Shown: piece after piece, positions 27,968-36,525 of the stretch | How the letters are laid out: the number at the start of each line of letters is the position of its first letter | How positions within the stretch are numbered: the stretch's first letter is position 1 | NCBI RefSeq assembly: GCF_017316305.2 | Contig: NZ_CP147250.1 | Location: 3,099,001-3,163,000 of the forward strand | Source: Enterococcus sp. DIV1094 | GTDB taxonomy: Bacteria; Bacillota; Bacilli; Lactobacillales; Enterococcaceae | Direction: 5' to 3' | DNA: 64,000 nucleotides | Program-made: the position numbers and the translations under genes | Notes under the pieces: model-generated | What the model was told of the DNA's origin: nothing | Database searches by the model: none | The model's input: only the letters and a program-made list of their open reading frames with translations

Positions 27968-29644
27968 CTAACTTAAGGTAAAATGATCAGCGATCGGACC
28001 TAATGCCAATGCTGGTAAAAAGCTCAATGCGCCGACAACGAGAATAACGATCATCAACATGGAAATAAATGTGCCATTCGTGGTTGATAGCGTGCCATCA
28101 TTGACCGCAATCGTTTTTTTCTTGCCCATGTTTTCCGCTAAGAACAAAATAGCGACTATTGGAATATAACGAGAGCACAACATTAAAACACTTCCCAAAA
28201 GATTGAGGAACGGTGTATCAGCTGTCAGCCCAGCAAATGCACTCCCATTATTGTTTGCTAAAGAAGTCACGTTATAAAGCAACTCACTAAATCCATGTGG
28301 CCCCTTATTCGTCAACCAAGTTAAGATCTCGGGATGAAGAGAAACTGCCATTGTGCCAAACAACGTCAATAAAACGGGCGTCAAAATCACTAAACTTGCC
28401 ATTTTAATATCAAATGCCTCGATTTTTTTCCCTAAATATTCTGGTGTACGTCCAACAAGTAAACCGGCAATAAAAACAGTCAACAACAAGAATGCCAACA
28501 TGCCATATAAACCACTACCAACTCCACCAAAGATGATCTCACCTAATTGCATCAAGAAAAGCGGAATACCACCACCCAAGGGCGTAAAACTATCCAACAT
28601 CGCATTTACTGAACCATTAGATGCCGCTGTGGTGCTGACTGCCCACAAACTTGACCAACCCACGCCAAAACGTACTTCTTTTCCTTCCATGTTCAAGGAA
28701 CCAAGGATATTTGCAAAGTTAGGCCCATGGAACTCACTAAATGCTACACCGACGAATGCTGCAAAAAGAAAAGCGAGCGAAACAATCAAAATCGTCCGGC
28801 CTTGCTTCCACTCTTTGACCCAATAGCCAAAAGCAAAGATCAAAGCAGTTGGTATCAACAAAATGGCGATATTCTCAATGAAATTTGAAAAAATCGTCGG
28901 ATTCTCAAACGGATGAGCGGAATTAGCGCCGAAAAAGCCACCGCCATTCGTACCTAGTTGCTTGATGGCTACTTGACTGGCTACAGGACCTAAATATAAC
29001 CACAAGGATTCGCCAGATAAGCCGGTATAAGACATCCCATGACTAAACGTTTGGACCACGCCTTGAGAAATCAAAAGTACGGCAGTAATCAATGATAATG
29101 GTAGAAAAATGTAAAGCAAGCCACGGACTAGATCTTGCCAAAAATTACCAAGTTGGCTTGATTTCCTTTGGATGATGCCACGGATCAATGCGCAAAGTAC
29201 CGCTAAACCTACAGCTGCTGATAAGAAATTTTGAACAGTTAAACCAAACATTTGCGTCGTATTCGAAAGTGTTACTTCTCCAGCGTAAGCTTGCCAGTTT
29301 GTATTTGTCACGAAACTTACCGCTGTATTCACCGCTAAATCAAACGGCAAATTCTCCACTCCATTGTTGCCAGGAAGCCACCCTTGAATCATCAAGAGCC
29401 CTGTCAAAAATAGCAACGAACAAATCCCTACACCCAACACATGAGCTAAATAGCGTTTGGCAGTCATTTTCTTTTGACTTTCAGAACCAATGATTTTATA
29501 GAAAAACCGTTCGAGCGGTTGAATGAAACGAACATATTTCGGTGTTTCGCCTGTCATGATCAACTTGATGTACCACCCAAGCGGTGCGGCTAAAACAAGT
29601 AATATAAAAAAGAAAAACAATCCTTGGAATACTGCACTCATCAT
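27968..29644 (-). CDS. kdpA: Potassium-transporting ATPase KdpA subunit
   Basis: 558 residues, about ten membrane helices. Selectivity-filter-type segments VSFVTNTNWQAYAGE, LGTNGGGFFGANSAHPFENP and FSELLYNVTSLANNNGSAF are present, as in the SKT superfamily. Forms the K+ pathway. The start overlaps the end of the presumptive kdpF reading frame by 4 bp. Confidence 0.96.
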   Translation of the reverse strand: MMSAVFQGLFFFFILLVLAAPLGWYIKLIMTGETPKYVRFIQPLERFFYKIIGSESQKKMTAKRYLAHVLGVGICSLLFLTGLLMIQGWLPGNNGVENLPFDLAVNTAVSFVTNTNWQAYAGEVTLSNTTQMFGLTVQNFLSAAVGLAVLCALIRGIIQRKSSQLGNFWQDLVRGLLYIFLPLSLITAVLLISQGVVQTFSHGMSYTGLSGESLWLYLGPVASQVAIKQLGTNGGGFFGANSAHPFENPTIFSNFIENIAILLIPTALIFAFGYWVKEWKQGRTILIVSLAFLFAAFVGVAFSEFHGPNFANILGSLNMEGKEVRFGVGWSSLWAVSTTAASNGSVNAMLDSFTPLGGGIPLFLMQLGEIIFGGVGSGLYGMLAFLLLTVFIAGLLVGRTPEYLGKKIEAFDIKMASLVILTPVLLTLFGTMAVSLHPEILTWLTNKGPHGFSELLYNVTSLANNNGSAFAGLTADTPFLNLLGSVLMLCSRYIPIVAILFLAENMGKKKTIAVNDGTLSTTNGTFISMLMIVILVVGALSFLPALALGPIADHFTLS

Positions 29645-29720
29645 TGCTCTTCCCCCTTAAATAAAAACCAGAATAGATAACCTAACAAAATAAAACTGAT
29701 AAAACCTAAAAATAAGATCA
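29641..29720 (-). pseudogene. kdpF: kdpF, probable one-base frameshift
   Basis: The ATG at 29720 has an ideal AAAGGAG site but its frame stops after 12 codons (MILFLGLSVLFC). The adjacent frame encodes FISFILLGYLFWFLFKGEEQ and ends exactly at the kdpA start, the expected size and character of KdpF, the small membrane peptide stabilising the Kdp complex. One extra T in the run TTTTT at about 29707-29711 or in GGTTT would join them. Either a real frameshift or a sequencing error in a homopolymer; a non-standard start is the alternative. Confidence 0.5.
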
Positions 29721-29786
29721 TGTTCTTCCTCTCCTTTGTTTTTATCATAGACAAAGGGCTATAAAGATAGTGTTAATGTTCTAGAA

Positions 29787-29808
29787 TTTTCTTTATATTT
29801 TCTTTATA
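29787..29808. promoter_or_regulatory. Tandem 11-bp repeat, candidate KdpE binding site
   Basis: TTTTCTTTATA occurs twice head to tail (29787-29797 and 29798-29808), 67-88 bp upstream of kdpF. OmpR-type regulators bind tandem direct repeats with about 11-bp period, and known KdpE sites contain TTTATA, so this is a good candidate. Confidence 0.55.
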
Positions 29809-29816
29809 CGATACAA

Positions 29817-29863
29817 AAACAGCGAAATCTCAAGGACAAACCCTTTCCTGATTTCGCTGTTTC
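29817..29863 (-). terminator. Terminator of folA
   Basis: AAACAGCGAAATC / GATTTCGCTGTTT, 13-bp stem with a T run on the minus strand, about 100 bp downstream of folA. Confidence 0.75.
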
Positions 29864-29959
29864 TGTAAAAATCTGTACAAAAAAAGACGTTCCGATCATC
29901 TCATGAACATCTTTATCTGTTTCTTCTTCTCATTTCATTTCTATCACAATAAGCAAATG

Positions 29960-30451
29960 TTACTTTCTGACCCATTTTTGGAAGCGATGCGCATAATGAT
30001 TGTCTTGATCCATGATTCCCTCATGTTCTTCTGCTAGCACAAAATCGCTAAAGTCGATCTCACCGATATACGTATCTCCTTCAAATTCGCCATCAATCAA
30101 CGTTCGCCAAATAATCGCTGTTTGAGGTAAAAGCGCTTGAAAGATCCGACTCCCTCCAGAAACATAAATATCTTCTGTAACAGTCTCTGCAAAAGCCAAC
30201 AATTCATCGATCGAATGCATCACTTCTGCATTTTCTTTGACCTCAAAATCTTCTTGGGTCGTCAACACGATGATATGTCGATAAGGAAGTGATAGATCAC
30301 CCATTCCTTCATATGTTTTACGCCCCATTACTAATAGACGATCCATTGTATGTTCTCTAAAAAAACGCATGTCATTAGGTAATCGCCAAGGCAATAAGCC
30401 ATCTTTACCGATCAAGCCATTCTTATCTTGTGCCCACATAGAAATAAACAT
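29960..30451 (-). CDS. folA: Dihydrofolate reductase
   Basis: 163 residues from the ATG at 30451 (MFISMWAQDKNGLIG), which has AAAGGAG 9 bp upstream; an in-frame extension upstream is not supported. DHFR motifs: LPWRLPNDMRFFRE (about 21-34), VMGRKTYEGMG and IYVSGGSRIFQALLP. Makes tetrahydrofolate with NADPH. No thymidylate synthase gene is adjacent. Confidence 0.94.
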   Translation of the reverse strand: MFISMWAQDKNGLIGKDGLLPWRLPNDMRFFREHTMDRLLVMGRKTYEGMGDLSLPYRHIIVLTTQEDFEVKENAEVMHSIDELLAFAETVTEDIYVSGGSRIFQALLPQTAIIWRTLIDGEFEGDTYIGEIDFSDFVLAEEHEGIMDQDNHYAHRFQKWVRK

Positions 30452-30493
30452 TCTGAATCGCTCCTTTCCTCTACTACCTATTATACTAAAAAT

Positions 30494-30525
30494 AAAAAAG
30501 CTTGGGTACAGACCCAAACTTTTTT
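30494..30525. terminator. Terminator between rpmG and folA
   Basis: AAAAAAG-TTGGGT / ACCCAA-CTTTTTT around a 4-nt loop, T-rich on both strands; it lies just after rpmG on the minus strand. Confidence 0.7.
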
Positions 30526-30532
30526 AGACGAA

Positions 30533-30682
30533 TTATTTTGTTTCGCGGTGCAAAGTAACTTTACGTTCGCGTGGGCAATATTTTTGCTTTTCCAAACGAT
30601 CAGGATTGTTACGTTTGTTTTTGTTAGTTAGGTAGTTACGTTCTTTACAAGAAGTACACTCTAAAGTAATGTTTACGCGCAT
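30533..30682 (-). CDS. rpmG: 50S ribosomal protein L33
   Basis: 49 residues ([18 protein letters not shown] ... [14 protein letters not shown]) starting at an ATG with GGGAGG upstream. The standard L33 tail TLHRETK is complete. Three cysteines remain of the zinc ribbon (CTSC and one in KYCPRE), an intermediate between zinc and zinc-free forms that I recall as usual for enterococci. Confidence 0.96.
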   Translation of the reverse strand: MRVNITLECTSCKERNYLTNKNKRNNPDRLEKQKYCPRERKVTLHRETK

Positions 30683-30850
30683 GATTTTCCCTCCCATTTA
30701 TACTAGAATCCTCTAAGATGACTCTCAGACTTGATTATCTTACCATGATTTTTATCAGATTGCTAGCCTTTTTCACGATTTTGTTAAGTAGTTCTACTTG
30801 ACGAGCATAAAACGAGTTTCCTCTAAAAACGAAACAGATGATTTTTCTTT

Positions 30851-30880
30851 TTTACAAGTTGAGATTACACTTGTTATAGT
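30851..30880 (+). promoter_or_regulatory. Promoter of the DUF2188 gene
   Basis: TTTACA (30851-30856), 18-bp spacer, TATAGT (30875-30880), 32 bp upstream of the start codon. Confidence 0.5.
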
Positions 30881-30912
30881 AGTGAAATTCATTCTTTTAG
30901 GAGGAATCAATT

Positions 30913-31359
30913 ATGCCTTGGAATATGAAAGACTTTCCACCAGCGATGAAGAACTTAGAAGAGTTGACTAAAAAGAAAGCCATTGATATCGGCAATGCTT
31001 TGCTAGATGAGGGTTACCCGGATGATCGAGCAATCCCAATCGCTATCAGTCAAGCGAAAGAATGGTACGAAAGCGCAGATGAGCAAGAAAAAAAAGCTTT
31101 TTCAAAAGAGAAAAACCCCCAAAAAGAGGATAAGCATGACAGCAATCCACGAGCATCAAAATTATTAAATGCCAACGTCGAAGTCAAATTTGAAGAAGAT
31201 CACTGGATCGTTCGCTCAAAAGGCGCTGAAAAAGCTAGCAACCATTTCGACAAGAAAGAAGAAGCCATCGAAAAAGGAAAAGAAGTCGCTCGGAATAAAG
31301 AAACTTCTTTGCTAATCTATAAAAAAGACGGTTCATTTGAACGAGAAGTCCATTATTGA
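30913..31359 (+). CDS. DUF2188 domain protein (YdaT-like)
   Basis: 148 residues, very hydrophilic. N-terminal half begins MPWNMKDFPPAMKNL and has IPIAISQAKEWYES, as in B. subtilis YdaT-type stress proteins; the C-terminal half (about 88-146) is a DUF2188 domain (WIVRSKGAEKASNHFDKKEEAIEKGKEVARN in parts). No membrane part. AGGAGG 7 bp upstream of the start. Function unknown; general-stress association is by analogy. Confidence 0.82.
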   Translation: MPWNMKDFPPAMKNLEELTKKKAIDIGNALLDEGYPDDRAIPIAISQAKEWYESADEQEKKAFSKEKNPQKEDKHDSNPRASKLLNANVEVKFEEDHWIVRSKGAEKASNHFDKKEEAIEKGKEVARNKETSLLIYKKDGSFEREVHY

Positions 31360-31433
31360 TCGTCAATTTTCAAGTAAATTTGTTTGAACATGGCTCATTC
31401 ATTTTTAACCGAAATAAGTCAGTTATTGCGCAA

Positions 31434-31480
31434 AAAAAACGAAGAACCTATCCAAATCGGATCGGCACTCTTCGTTTTTT
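31434..31480. terminator. Bidirectional terminator between DUF2188 gene and asnB
   Basis: AAAAAACGAAGA / TCTTCGTTTTTT perfect 12-bp stem with A and T runs at the outer ends; serves the convergent genes. Confidence 0.8.
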
Positions 31481-31508
31481 GCATTTTTAGAGATAAATTC
31501 TTAATCGT

Positions 31509-33404
31509 TTAAACTGTGACGTATTGGATCGATTCAGCTTGAGGAATCGTTTCATCTACAAAATAAACTTTATACCAAGTCAAGAAACTAAAGATCGTCC
31601 AAATCTTACGTTGTTCTTCACTTCGACCTTCATGATGGTCATTTAGTAATTTGATGATTTTATCTTGATCAAAGAACTCTTTCGCAAAATCAGCTTCAAA
31701 TAATTCTTTGACTTGACGATACCCATGCTCTTCTTTCAACCAAGCTTTGATCGGTACAGGGAAACCAAGTTTCACACGATTAGACCATTCCTCAGGCAAA
31801 TGCTTATTCGCAGCTTGTCTAAAGACATCTTTCGTATTGTTTTGATTCAATAGATACTTGCTTGGGATCTGTTGAGCCAATTTCATCACTTCGATATCTA
31901 ACAATGGTACCCGCACTTCTAGTGAGCTTGCCATTGAAAGTTTATCGGCTTTCAACAAGATATCTTTTGGCATCCACTGATGCAAGTCGACATATTGCAT
32001 CTTGTTGATCTCATCTTCGATTCCTTCAGTTTTCGCATAATGCTCTGCCATGATTTCTTTGACTGTCGGCGCTTTTTGGAACGCTGGAGTCAACAAGCTA
32101 GCCGCTTCGTTTTCTTCAAAGATTCGTGCATGTCCGATGAAATATTCTTTTGCTGGTGCTAAAGATTCATATAAATGGATCCTACCATGGAAGTTACGCA
32201 TTTTCCCGATTTTTCTTCCTAGATTATAGCGAGTTCCTTTAGGTAATTTTTTCAACCCTTGGGCAATCACTCGGATAAATTTAGAGTTTGTATGAAATCC
32301 ATATGATTGATAGCCAGCAAATAATTCATCTGCTCCTTCACCGGATTGAACCACACGAACACTTTGCGCCGCAAGATTTGCTAAAAAGTACAGCGGTACA
32401 CAAGACGGATTGGAATCAGGTTCATCCAAATGATATTGGATCAAAGGAAAAGCTTTAAAGGACATATCGCCGTCGATGACCGCCGCCGTATTATCTAAGT
32501 CAAGCATCTCTGTTAATTTACGCGCTTCAATCGCTTCATTATAAGTTTTATCATCAAACCCGATTGAAAATGAATGGTCAGGTTTCAAAACAGAAGTCAC
32601 ATAACTTGAATCGACTCCACTTGATAAAAACGAACCAACTTCGACATCACTGATCGTGTGTGCTTCAATCGATGCTTTGACTGTTTCATCAATTTGATCA
32701 ATCCATTCTTGACGACTCTTCGTTCCTTTTTCTTCAAAATTCGCATCCCAATACTGTTGGATGTCCATTTGGCCATCTTTGTAAGTGAAATAGTGACCTT
32801 CTGGCAAACGATATACGCCTTTAAAGAAGGTTTCCCCATTCAAAGGAGAATATTGGAACGTCATATAAGGTTTCAAGGCTGCCTGGTTTAGTTCTTTATT
32901 GAAATCTGGATGTGGTAAAAAGCTCTTGATTTCAGAACCAAACATAAATGTTCCATTCATTTCAGCATAATAATACGGTTTGATCCCAAAATGGTCTCTT
33001 GCACCGAATAATTCTTTTTTTTCATTGTCCCAAATCGCAAAAGCAAACATCCCACGCACTTTTTGCAATAACTCAGTTCCCCACTCTTCATAGCCATGCA
33101 ATAACACTTCTGTATCTGCATGAGTTTGGAACACATGACCTGCATTGATCAATTCTTTTCTTAGCGGTTGATAGTTATAGATCTCTCCATTAAAAATAAT
33201 GATCTTTGTACGATCTTCATTGTAAATCGGCTGTGTGCCGCCTTCTAAATCAATAATACTTAAACGTCTAAAACCCAAAGCCACATCAGAATCAATATAC
33301 TCACCAGAACTATTTGGCCCACGATGAATGATGCGATCCATCATATCATTGATGATTGCTTTTTTATTATCTTTGTCATTAACAAATCCTACGATTCCGC
33401 ACAT
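31509..33404 (-). CDS. asnB: Glutamine-hydrolysing asparagine synthase
   Basis: 631 residues. N-terminal class II glutaminase with nucleophile Cys2 (MCGIVGFVND), RGPNSSGE and FNGEIYNY; C-terminal synthetase with the PP-loop SSGVDSS (about 262-268), then GEGADELFAGY and VRVPLLDI. Could supply asparagine, or, as shown for related AsnB/AsnH proteins of Firmicutes, amidate a peptidoglycan residue such as the D-Asp cross-bridge; the two cannot be separated by sequence reading. Monocistronic. Confidence 0.93.
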   Translation of the reverse strand: MCGIVGFVNDKDNKKAIINDMMDRIIHRGPNSSGEYIDSDVALGFRRLSIIDLEGGTQPIYNEDRTKIIIFNGEIYNYQPLRKELINAGHVFQTHADTEVLLHGYEEWGTELLQKVRGMFAFAIWDNEKKELFGARDHFGIKPYYYAEMNGTFMFGSEIKSFLPHPDFNKELNQAALKPYMTFQYSPLNGETFFKGVYRLPEGHYFTYKDGQMDIQQYWDANFEEKGTKSRQEWIDQIDETVKASIEAHTISDVEVGSFLSSGVDSSYVTSVLKPDHSFSIGFDDKTYNEAIEARKLTEMLDLDNTAAVIDGDMSFKAFPLIQYHLDEPDSNPSCVPLYFLANLAAQSVRVVQSGEGADELFAGYQSYGFHTNSKFIRVIAQGLKKLPKGTRYNLGRKIGKMRNFHGRIHLYESLAPAKEYFIGHARIFEENEAASLLTPAFQKAPTVKEIMAEHYAKTEGIEDEINKMQYVDLHQWMPKDILLKADKLSMASSLEVRVPLLDIEVMKLAQQIPSKYLLNQNNTKDVFRQAANKHLPEEWSNRVKLGFPVPIKAWLKEEHGYRQVKELFEADFAKEFFDQDKIIKLLNDHHEGRSEEQRKIWTIFSFLTWYKVYFVDETIPQAESIQYVTV

Positions 33405-34044
33405 TTATTTCACATCCTACTAAAATTACTATTCCATTATTATGTCTACATGAATCTTATCACAGGAAGGCATTCAGAATGAATGATTTCCACTCTTACA
33501 ATTTCGTCACATGTGAACAAATCAAATGGAAAATCTCTAACTTTAAAAAAAGTAGACTCAACAATTAATTTAACACGTTTTAACCTAGGAAGCTACTGGA
33601 TTCTCCTACTGTTAACAAATATTTCATGTTATTCATAAATAGGGAGATTTTTGCACATTGACACTCACAAAATAACAAGCGGTTACATTTGCATTTCTAG
33701 TCCATGATTCGATTACTAAATAATAAATTATCTACGTTTTTACTTACCTCAATCTTTTACATGGAAGTGTAAGAAAAAACTTATAATTGATAAAAGTGTT
33801 TTAGCTAAAAAGGTTTATGTTTCCCTAACATCCCATCAAAAAAGGGCTTATCTACCATGCAGTTTATTTAAAAATAACTAATAAATACCATATTTTTTTG
33901 ACTTTATCTATACCAAGAAGCAACTTTCTAGAAGCTTAAAAGTCCAAATAATAACTATAATCTTATATCAAATCACTTGACGAAATGACCGTTTTCATAG
34001 ATGCTCAATTTAAGAACTTATTTTTGAAGTTAGGACGGGAGACT
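33405..34044. other. AT-rich intergenic region of 640 bp
   Basis: Between divergent asnB and the plus-strand membrane-anchored protein. No open frame with a ribosome site was found and no strong hairpin. It should hold both promoters (a CATAAT-like -10 on the minus strand near 33445); the rest is unexplained AT-rich DNA. Confidence 0.5.
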
Positions 34045-34620
34045 ATGAAAATCGGAAAAGTAATATTAGGGATATTGTTAGGGGTAACAACTATTATCGG
34101 GGCATTCATGTTAGGACTCATCCTATTTCCATTATTTGCACCAGAAAATAAAGCCGTTCCACCGCAAGAAACAACAAGGCAAGCAACCAACAGCCCTCAG
34201 ACGAAAAGTACTGAAGATTCATTGACCACTACAGAAACAACAGGCAAAGAAGAACAAGTTTTCTCAAATCAAACACCTAGAGAACAAAATCAATCACATG
34301 ATCCAGTATTAGAAAAAGCGTTGAGCACACCCGCCACCTCTTTAACAGCTTTTACTTCAGATCCTTACGGTTGGGATCTAAACCAAGCAAGCATCACAAA
34401 CGGCACGGCTCAGTCAATCGGTTGGATCCAAGCAGAAGATGCAACTGGACGTATCGAGGTCGAATACCATTGTTTCGCTTGCGACACCAGCTGGGTAGGT
34501 AAAAATTACTCTTATGAATGGAACGGACAAACAACTACTACTAAGATCACGCCTTTCACAATCATCGGTACGCCATGTGAACACCAAAAAGCACTCAAAA
34601 ATAATGGCTATATCAGTTGA
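34045..34620 (+). CDS. Membrane-anchored extracytoplasmic protein, unknown
   Basis: 191 residues from the ATG at 34045 (GGACGGGAG upstream). N-terminal membrane helix (VILGILLGVTTIIGAFMLGLILF, about 5-27), a Thr/Gln/Ser/Pro-rich linker (about 35-95), and a C-terminal domain of about 85 residues with an YHCFACDTSW segment and PCEHQKA. The paired cysteines could form a disulfide or bind metal. No family recognised. Flanked by long AT-rich gaps and followed by a terminator. Confidence 0.65.
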   Translation: MKIGKVILGILLGVTTIIGAFMLGLILFPLFAPENKAVPPQETTRQATNSPQTKSTEDSLTTTETTGKEEQVFSNQTPREQNQSHDPVLEKALSTPATSLTAFTSDPYGWDLNQASITNGTAQSIGWIQAEDATGRIEVEYHCFACDTSWVGKNYSYEWNGQTTTTKITPFTIIGTPCEHQKALKNNGYIS

Positions 34621-35002
34621 TTCTTGTAAAATCAAACTTTCATGTATAAACAGTTGCACAGATCACCCATTGATAGTAAGCGCAAAAGCCAACCAACTGC
34701 TTTCATCGTTCTGACTTTTGCGCTTTGAATTGTTCGAATGAATACTTTTACTTATTCAGATAAACGACTACTTCTAGAATGTTCGCATAGTCAAACCAAT
34801 TACTTGTATAACCATGAGAGTAAATCAACTAGTAATTAAAGCTTGTAAAAAAATTCAATCATTCTTTTTTAATTGCAAGAGTTTTTTTTAAACAACCTCT
34901 TCCATGATCATGAAAAAATAATACTCTTGATTGCCCATTCTTCCAGTATAATTTACTTATCAACGAGCAAAACGTTGAAATAAATCAGGATGGTAGATAG
35001 AG
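34621..35002. other. Intergenic region with one terminator
   Basis: Holds the hairpin at 34678-34725 and the promoter region of the small Cys-rich gene; otherwise AT-rich, with no open frame supported by a ribosome site. Confidence 0.5.
34678..34725 (+). terminator. Hairpin after the membrane-anchored protein gene
   Basis: AAGCGCAAAAG / CTTTTGCGCTT, perfect 11-bp stem around a 26-nt loop, about 58 bp after the stop. Confidence 0.6.
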
Positions 35003-35209
35003 ATGGCAATTTATTATTTTAACAAAAAAGCAGATAATCAAGGGAATCACAAAGTCCACGTGATCTCATGTACGCATTGTCCAGAAGATGCCCTTTTTAT
35101 TGGCGTATTTACTACTTGCGAAGAAGCCTTACATAAAGCAAACCAAACTCACGCATCAAAAAATTTCAATGGGTGTCTTCATTGCTGCAAAGAATGTTAT
35201 AACGGATAA
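35003..35209 (+). CDS. Small Cys/His-rich protein, unknown
   Basis: 68 residues (MAIYYFNKKADNQGNHKVHV). Contains HVISCTHCPEDA and a C-terminal CLHCCKECYNG, with six cysteines that could bind zinc or form disulfides; the LFIGVFTTCEEALHKA phrase resembles small DUF-type proteins of lactic acid bacteria but I cannot name the family. Ribosome site weak (GATAGAG). Followed directly by a terminator, supporting a real short gene. Confidence 0.6.
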   Translation: MAIYYFNKKADNQGNHKVHVISCTHCPEDALFIGVFTTCEEALHKANQTHASKNFNGCLHCCKECYNG

Positions 35210-35217
35210 ACGATTAA

Positions 35218-35241
35218 GGGATAGCTTGGCTATCTCTTTTT
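35218..35241 (+). terminator. Terminator of the small Cys-rich gene
   Basis: GGGATAGC-ttg-GCTATCTC followed by TTTTTG, starting 9 bp after the stop codon. Confidence 0.75.
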
Positions 35242-35356
35242 GTTTGGGGATGATGACATGCTGGGCTATTTAAGTAGATAAAATCCATTATTTCAAATTT
35301 TTCTAGTTACATGAAAGCTTAAATTCTATGCAAAGGGATACCAAAAGGGTAACCAA

Positions 35357-35394
35357 AAAGAAAAAAGAAAGCTATCCAGCAACTGCCAGATAGC
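35357..35394 (-). terminator. Terminator of tRNA-Ser
   Basis: On the minus strand GCTATC...GGATAGC stem followed by TTTCTTTTTTC, 20 bp after the tRNA 3' end. Confidence 0.7.
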
Positions 35395-35413
35395 TCACAA
35401 ACGTTGATATAAA

Positions 35414-35500
35414 GGAAGGTACAGGATTTGAACCTGCGCGCCGGTGTTAGCCGGTTCGCCGGATTTCGAGTCCGGTGCATTACCACTCTGCCAACCTTCC
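35414..35500 (-). tRNA. tRNA-Ser (anticodon CGA)
   Basis: 87 nt read on the minus strand. Acceptor arms GGAAGGT / ACCTTCC, short D arm GCA..TGC, anticodon arm CCGGA-CTCGAAA-TCCGG giving anticodon CGA (decodes UCG), long variable arm (class II) and T arm GCAGG-TTCAAAT-CCTGT. CCA is not encoded. The base after the acceptor stem (position 73) is T, whereas bacterial tRNA-Ser usually has G. Confidence 0.93.
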
Positions 35501-35650
35501 ATGCCTACTATTTTTAATCTTTTTTTCTAAAATGTCAAGAAGTATTCTCATACTGATTTCAAATATATTTGTTTTCTAAAACCACGTTTATACATCATAA
35601 CTGTTATGTTCCAATAAAAAAATTTAAAGCCAATTAATAAGAAAAAGAAA

Positions 35651-35693
35651 AAAACTTCCTCTCTGAGTTTATACTCTCAGAGAAAGAAGTTTA
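35651..35693 (-). terminator. Terminator of the TetR gene
   Basis: AACTTC-TCTCTGAG / CTCAGAGA-GAAGTT stem with a T run on the minus strand, 11 bp after the stop codon. Confidence 0.8.
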
Positions 35694-35703
35694 CTGCATC
35701 ATT

Positions 35704-36270
35704 CTAACGGATTTTTTCTGGATTTTCAATTGCCAATACAGAATCGACCGTTGTTTTGATGATCGAAATGATTTGCTCTTCTGTCGGATGCATAATACTA
35801 GAAGACATCAGTGAAGCGATCCCAGTAATCGTTACCCAAGTACCAGTATGAAGTGCATCAATATACTCTTCTGATAGATCTTTGTATCGTGCGTCTTCTT
35901 TCAAAAGCTTACGGAAATAATTATAAGAAAAATCATGCATCTTTTGACCATTTCCATGCTCATCGATATATAATGCCATATAAAGGCTATGGTTTTTCTT
36001 AGCAAAATAAATGTAATTAAGCCCTAAGTCGATAATCTTATCTCCTGTACGCTCAACAGGAAACACTTCTTCTTCTAACTGTTGGAAGATAACATCTAAT
36101 AGCGTATTCTTCAAATCTTCCATATTCTTGAACTCTAAGTAGATCGGTTGAGTCGATATTCCCATCTTCTTAGCAATGTTTCTTGCAGTGAAACCTTTGA
36201 ATCCTTCTTTAGCAACAACTTCGTATGCAGCTTTCAGAATTTGATCCTTCGTATAGACTTTTCTTCTCAT
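35704..36270 (-). CDS. TetR-family transcriptional regulator
   Basis: 188 residues from the ATG at 36270 (MRRKVYTKDQILKAAY) with GGGGGAG upstream. N-terminal helix-turn-helix (AKEGFKGFTARNIAKKMGISTQPIYLEFKNMEDL in parts, about 18-50) and an all-helical ligand domain. Divergent from the DUF1576 gene, whose promoter it may control. Ligand unknown. Confidence 0.9.
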   Translation of the reverse strand: MRRKVYTKDQILKAAYEVVAKEGFKGFTARNIAKKMGISTQPIYLEFKNMEDLKNTLLDVIFQQLEEEVFPVERTGDKIIDLGLNYIYFAKKNHSLYMALYIDEHGNGQKMHDFSYNYFRKLLKEDARYKDLSEEYIDALHTGTWVTITGIASLMSSSIMHPTEEQIISIIKTTVDSVLAIENPEKIR

Positions 36271-36311
36271 AATAAAACTCCCCCACTTCATGCTACAGTC
36301 TGTGTTCTTTT

Positions 36312-36341
36312 ATTTTAACCGATAATGATTCATTTTTGCAA
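36312..36341 (-). promoter_or_regulatory. Promoter of the TetR gene
   Basis: Minus strand: TTGCAA (36336-36341), 18-bp spacer, TAAAAT (36312-36317), about 40 bp upstream of the start. Confidence 0.5.
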
Positions 36342-36468
36342 ATAATATACCTAAATTGTTATATTTTAAAGCATTTATGTGTTTTTTATTGGATTTTCTC
36401 AATTTTCTAACAATTTTCCCGCCAAATTTGTTTCCCCTTACAATTTTTGATTTTATGTTGAATTTAAG

Positions 36469-36498
36469 TTGACCAAAAGTTTTCTTTCAAGTTATAGT
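36469..36498 (+). promoter_or_regulatory. Promoter of the DUF1576 operon
   Basis: TTGACC (36469-36474), 18-bp spacer, TATAGT (36493-36498), 27 bp upstream of the start codon. Confidence 0.65.
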
Positions 36499-36525
36499 TA
36501 AATAAAAAGGAAAAGAAGGTGTGTA

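Noticed and set aside
26245..28826. Several long plus-strand open frames opposite kdpA and kdpB
   Set aside because: Shadow frames of strongly conserved genes; no ribosome sites or recognisable motifs.
29960..30517. Longer folA start at 30517
   Set aside because: The extension overlaps the rpmG terminator region, and the internal ATG has the ribosome site and the normal DHFR N-terminus.
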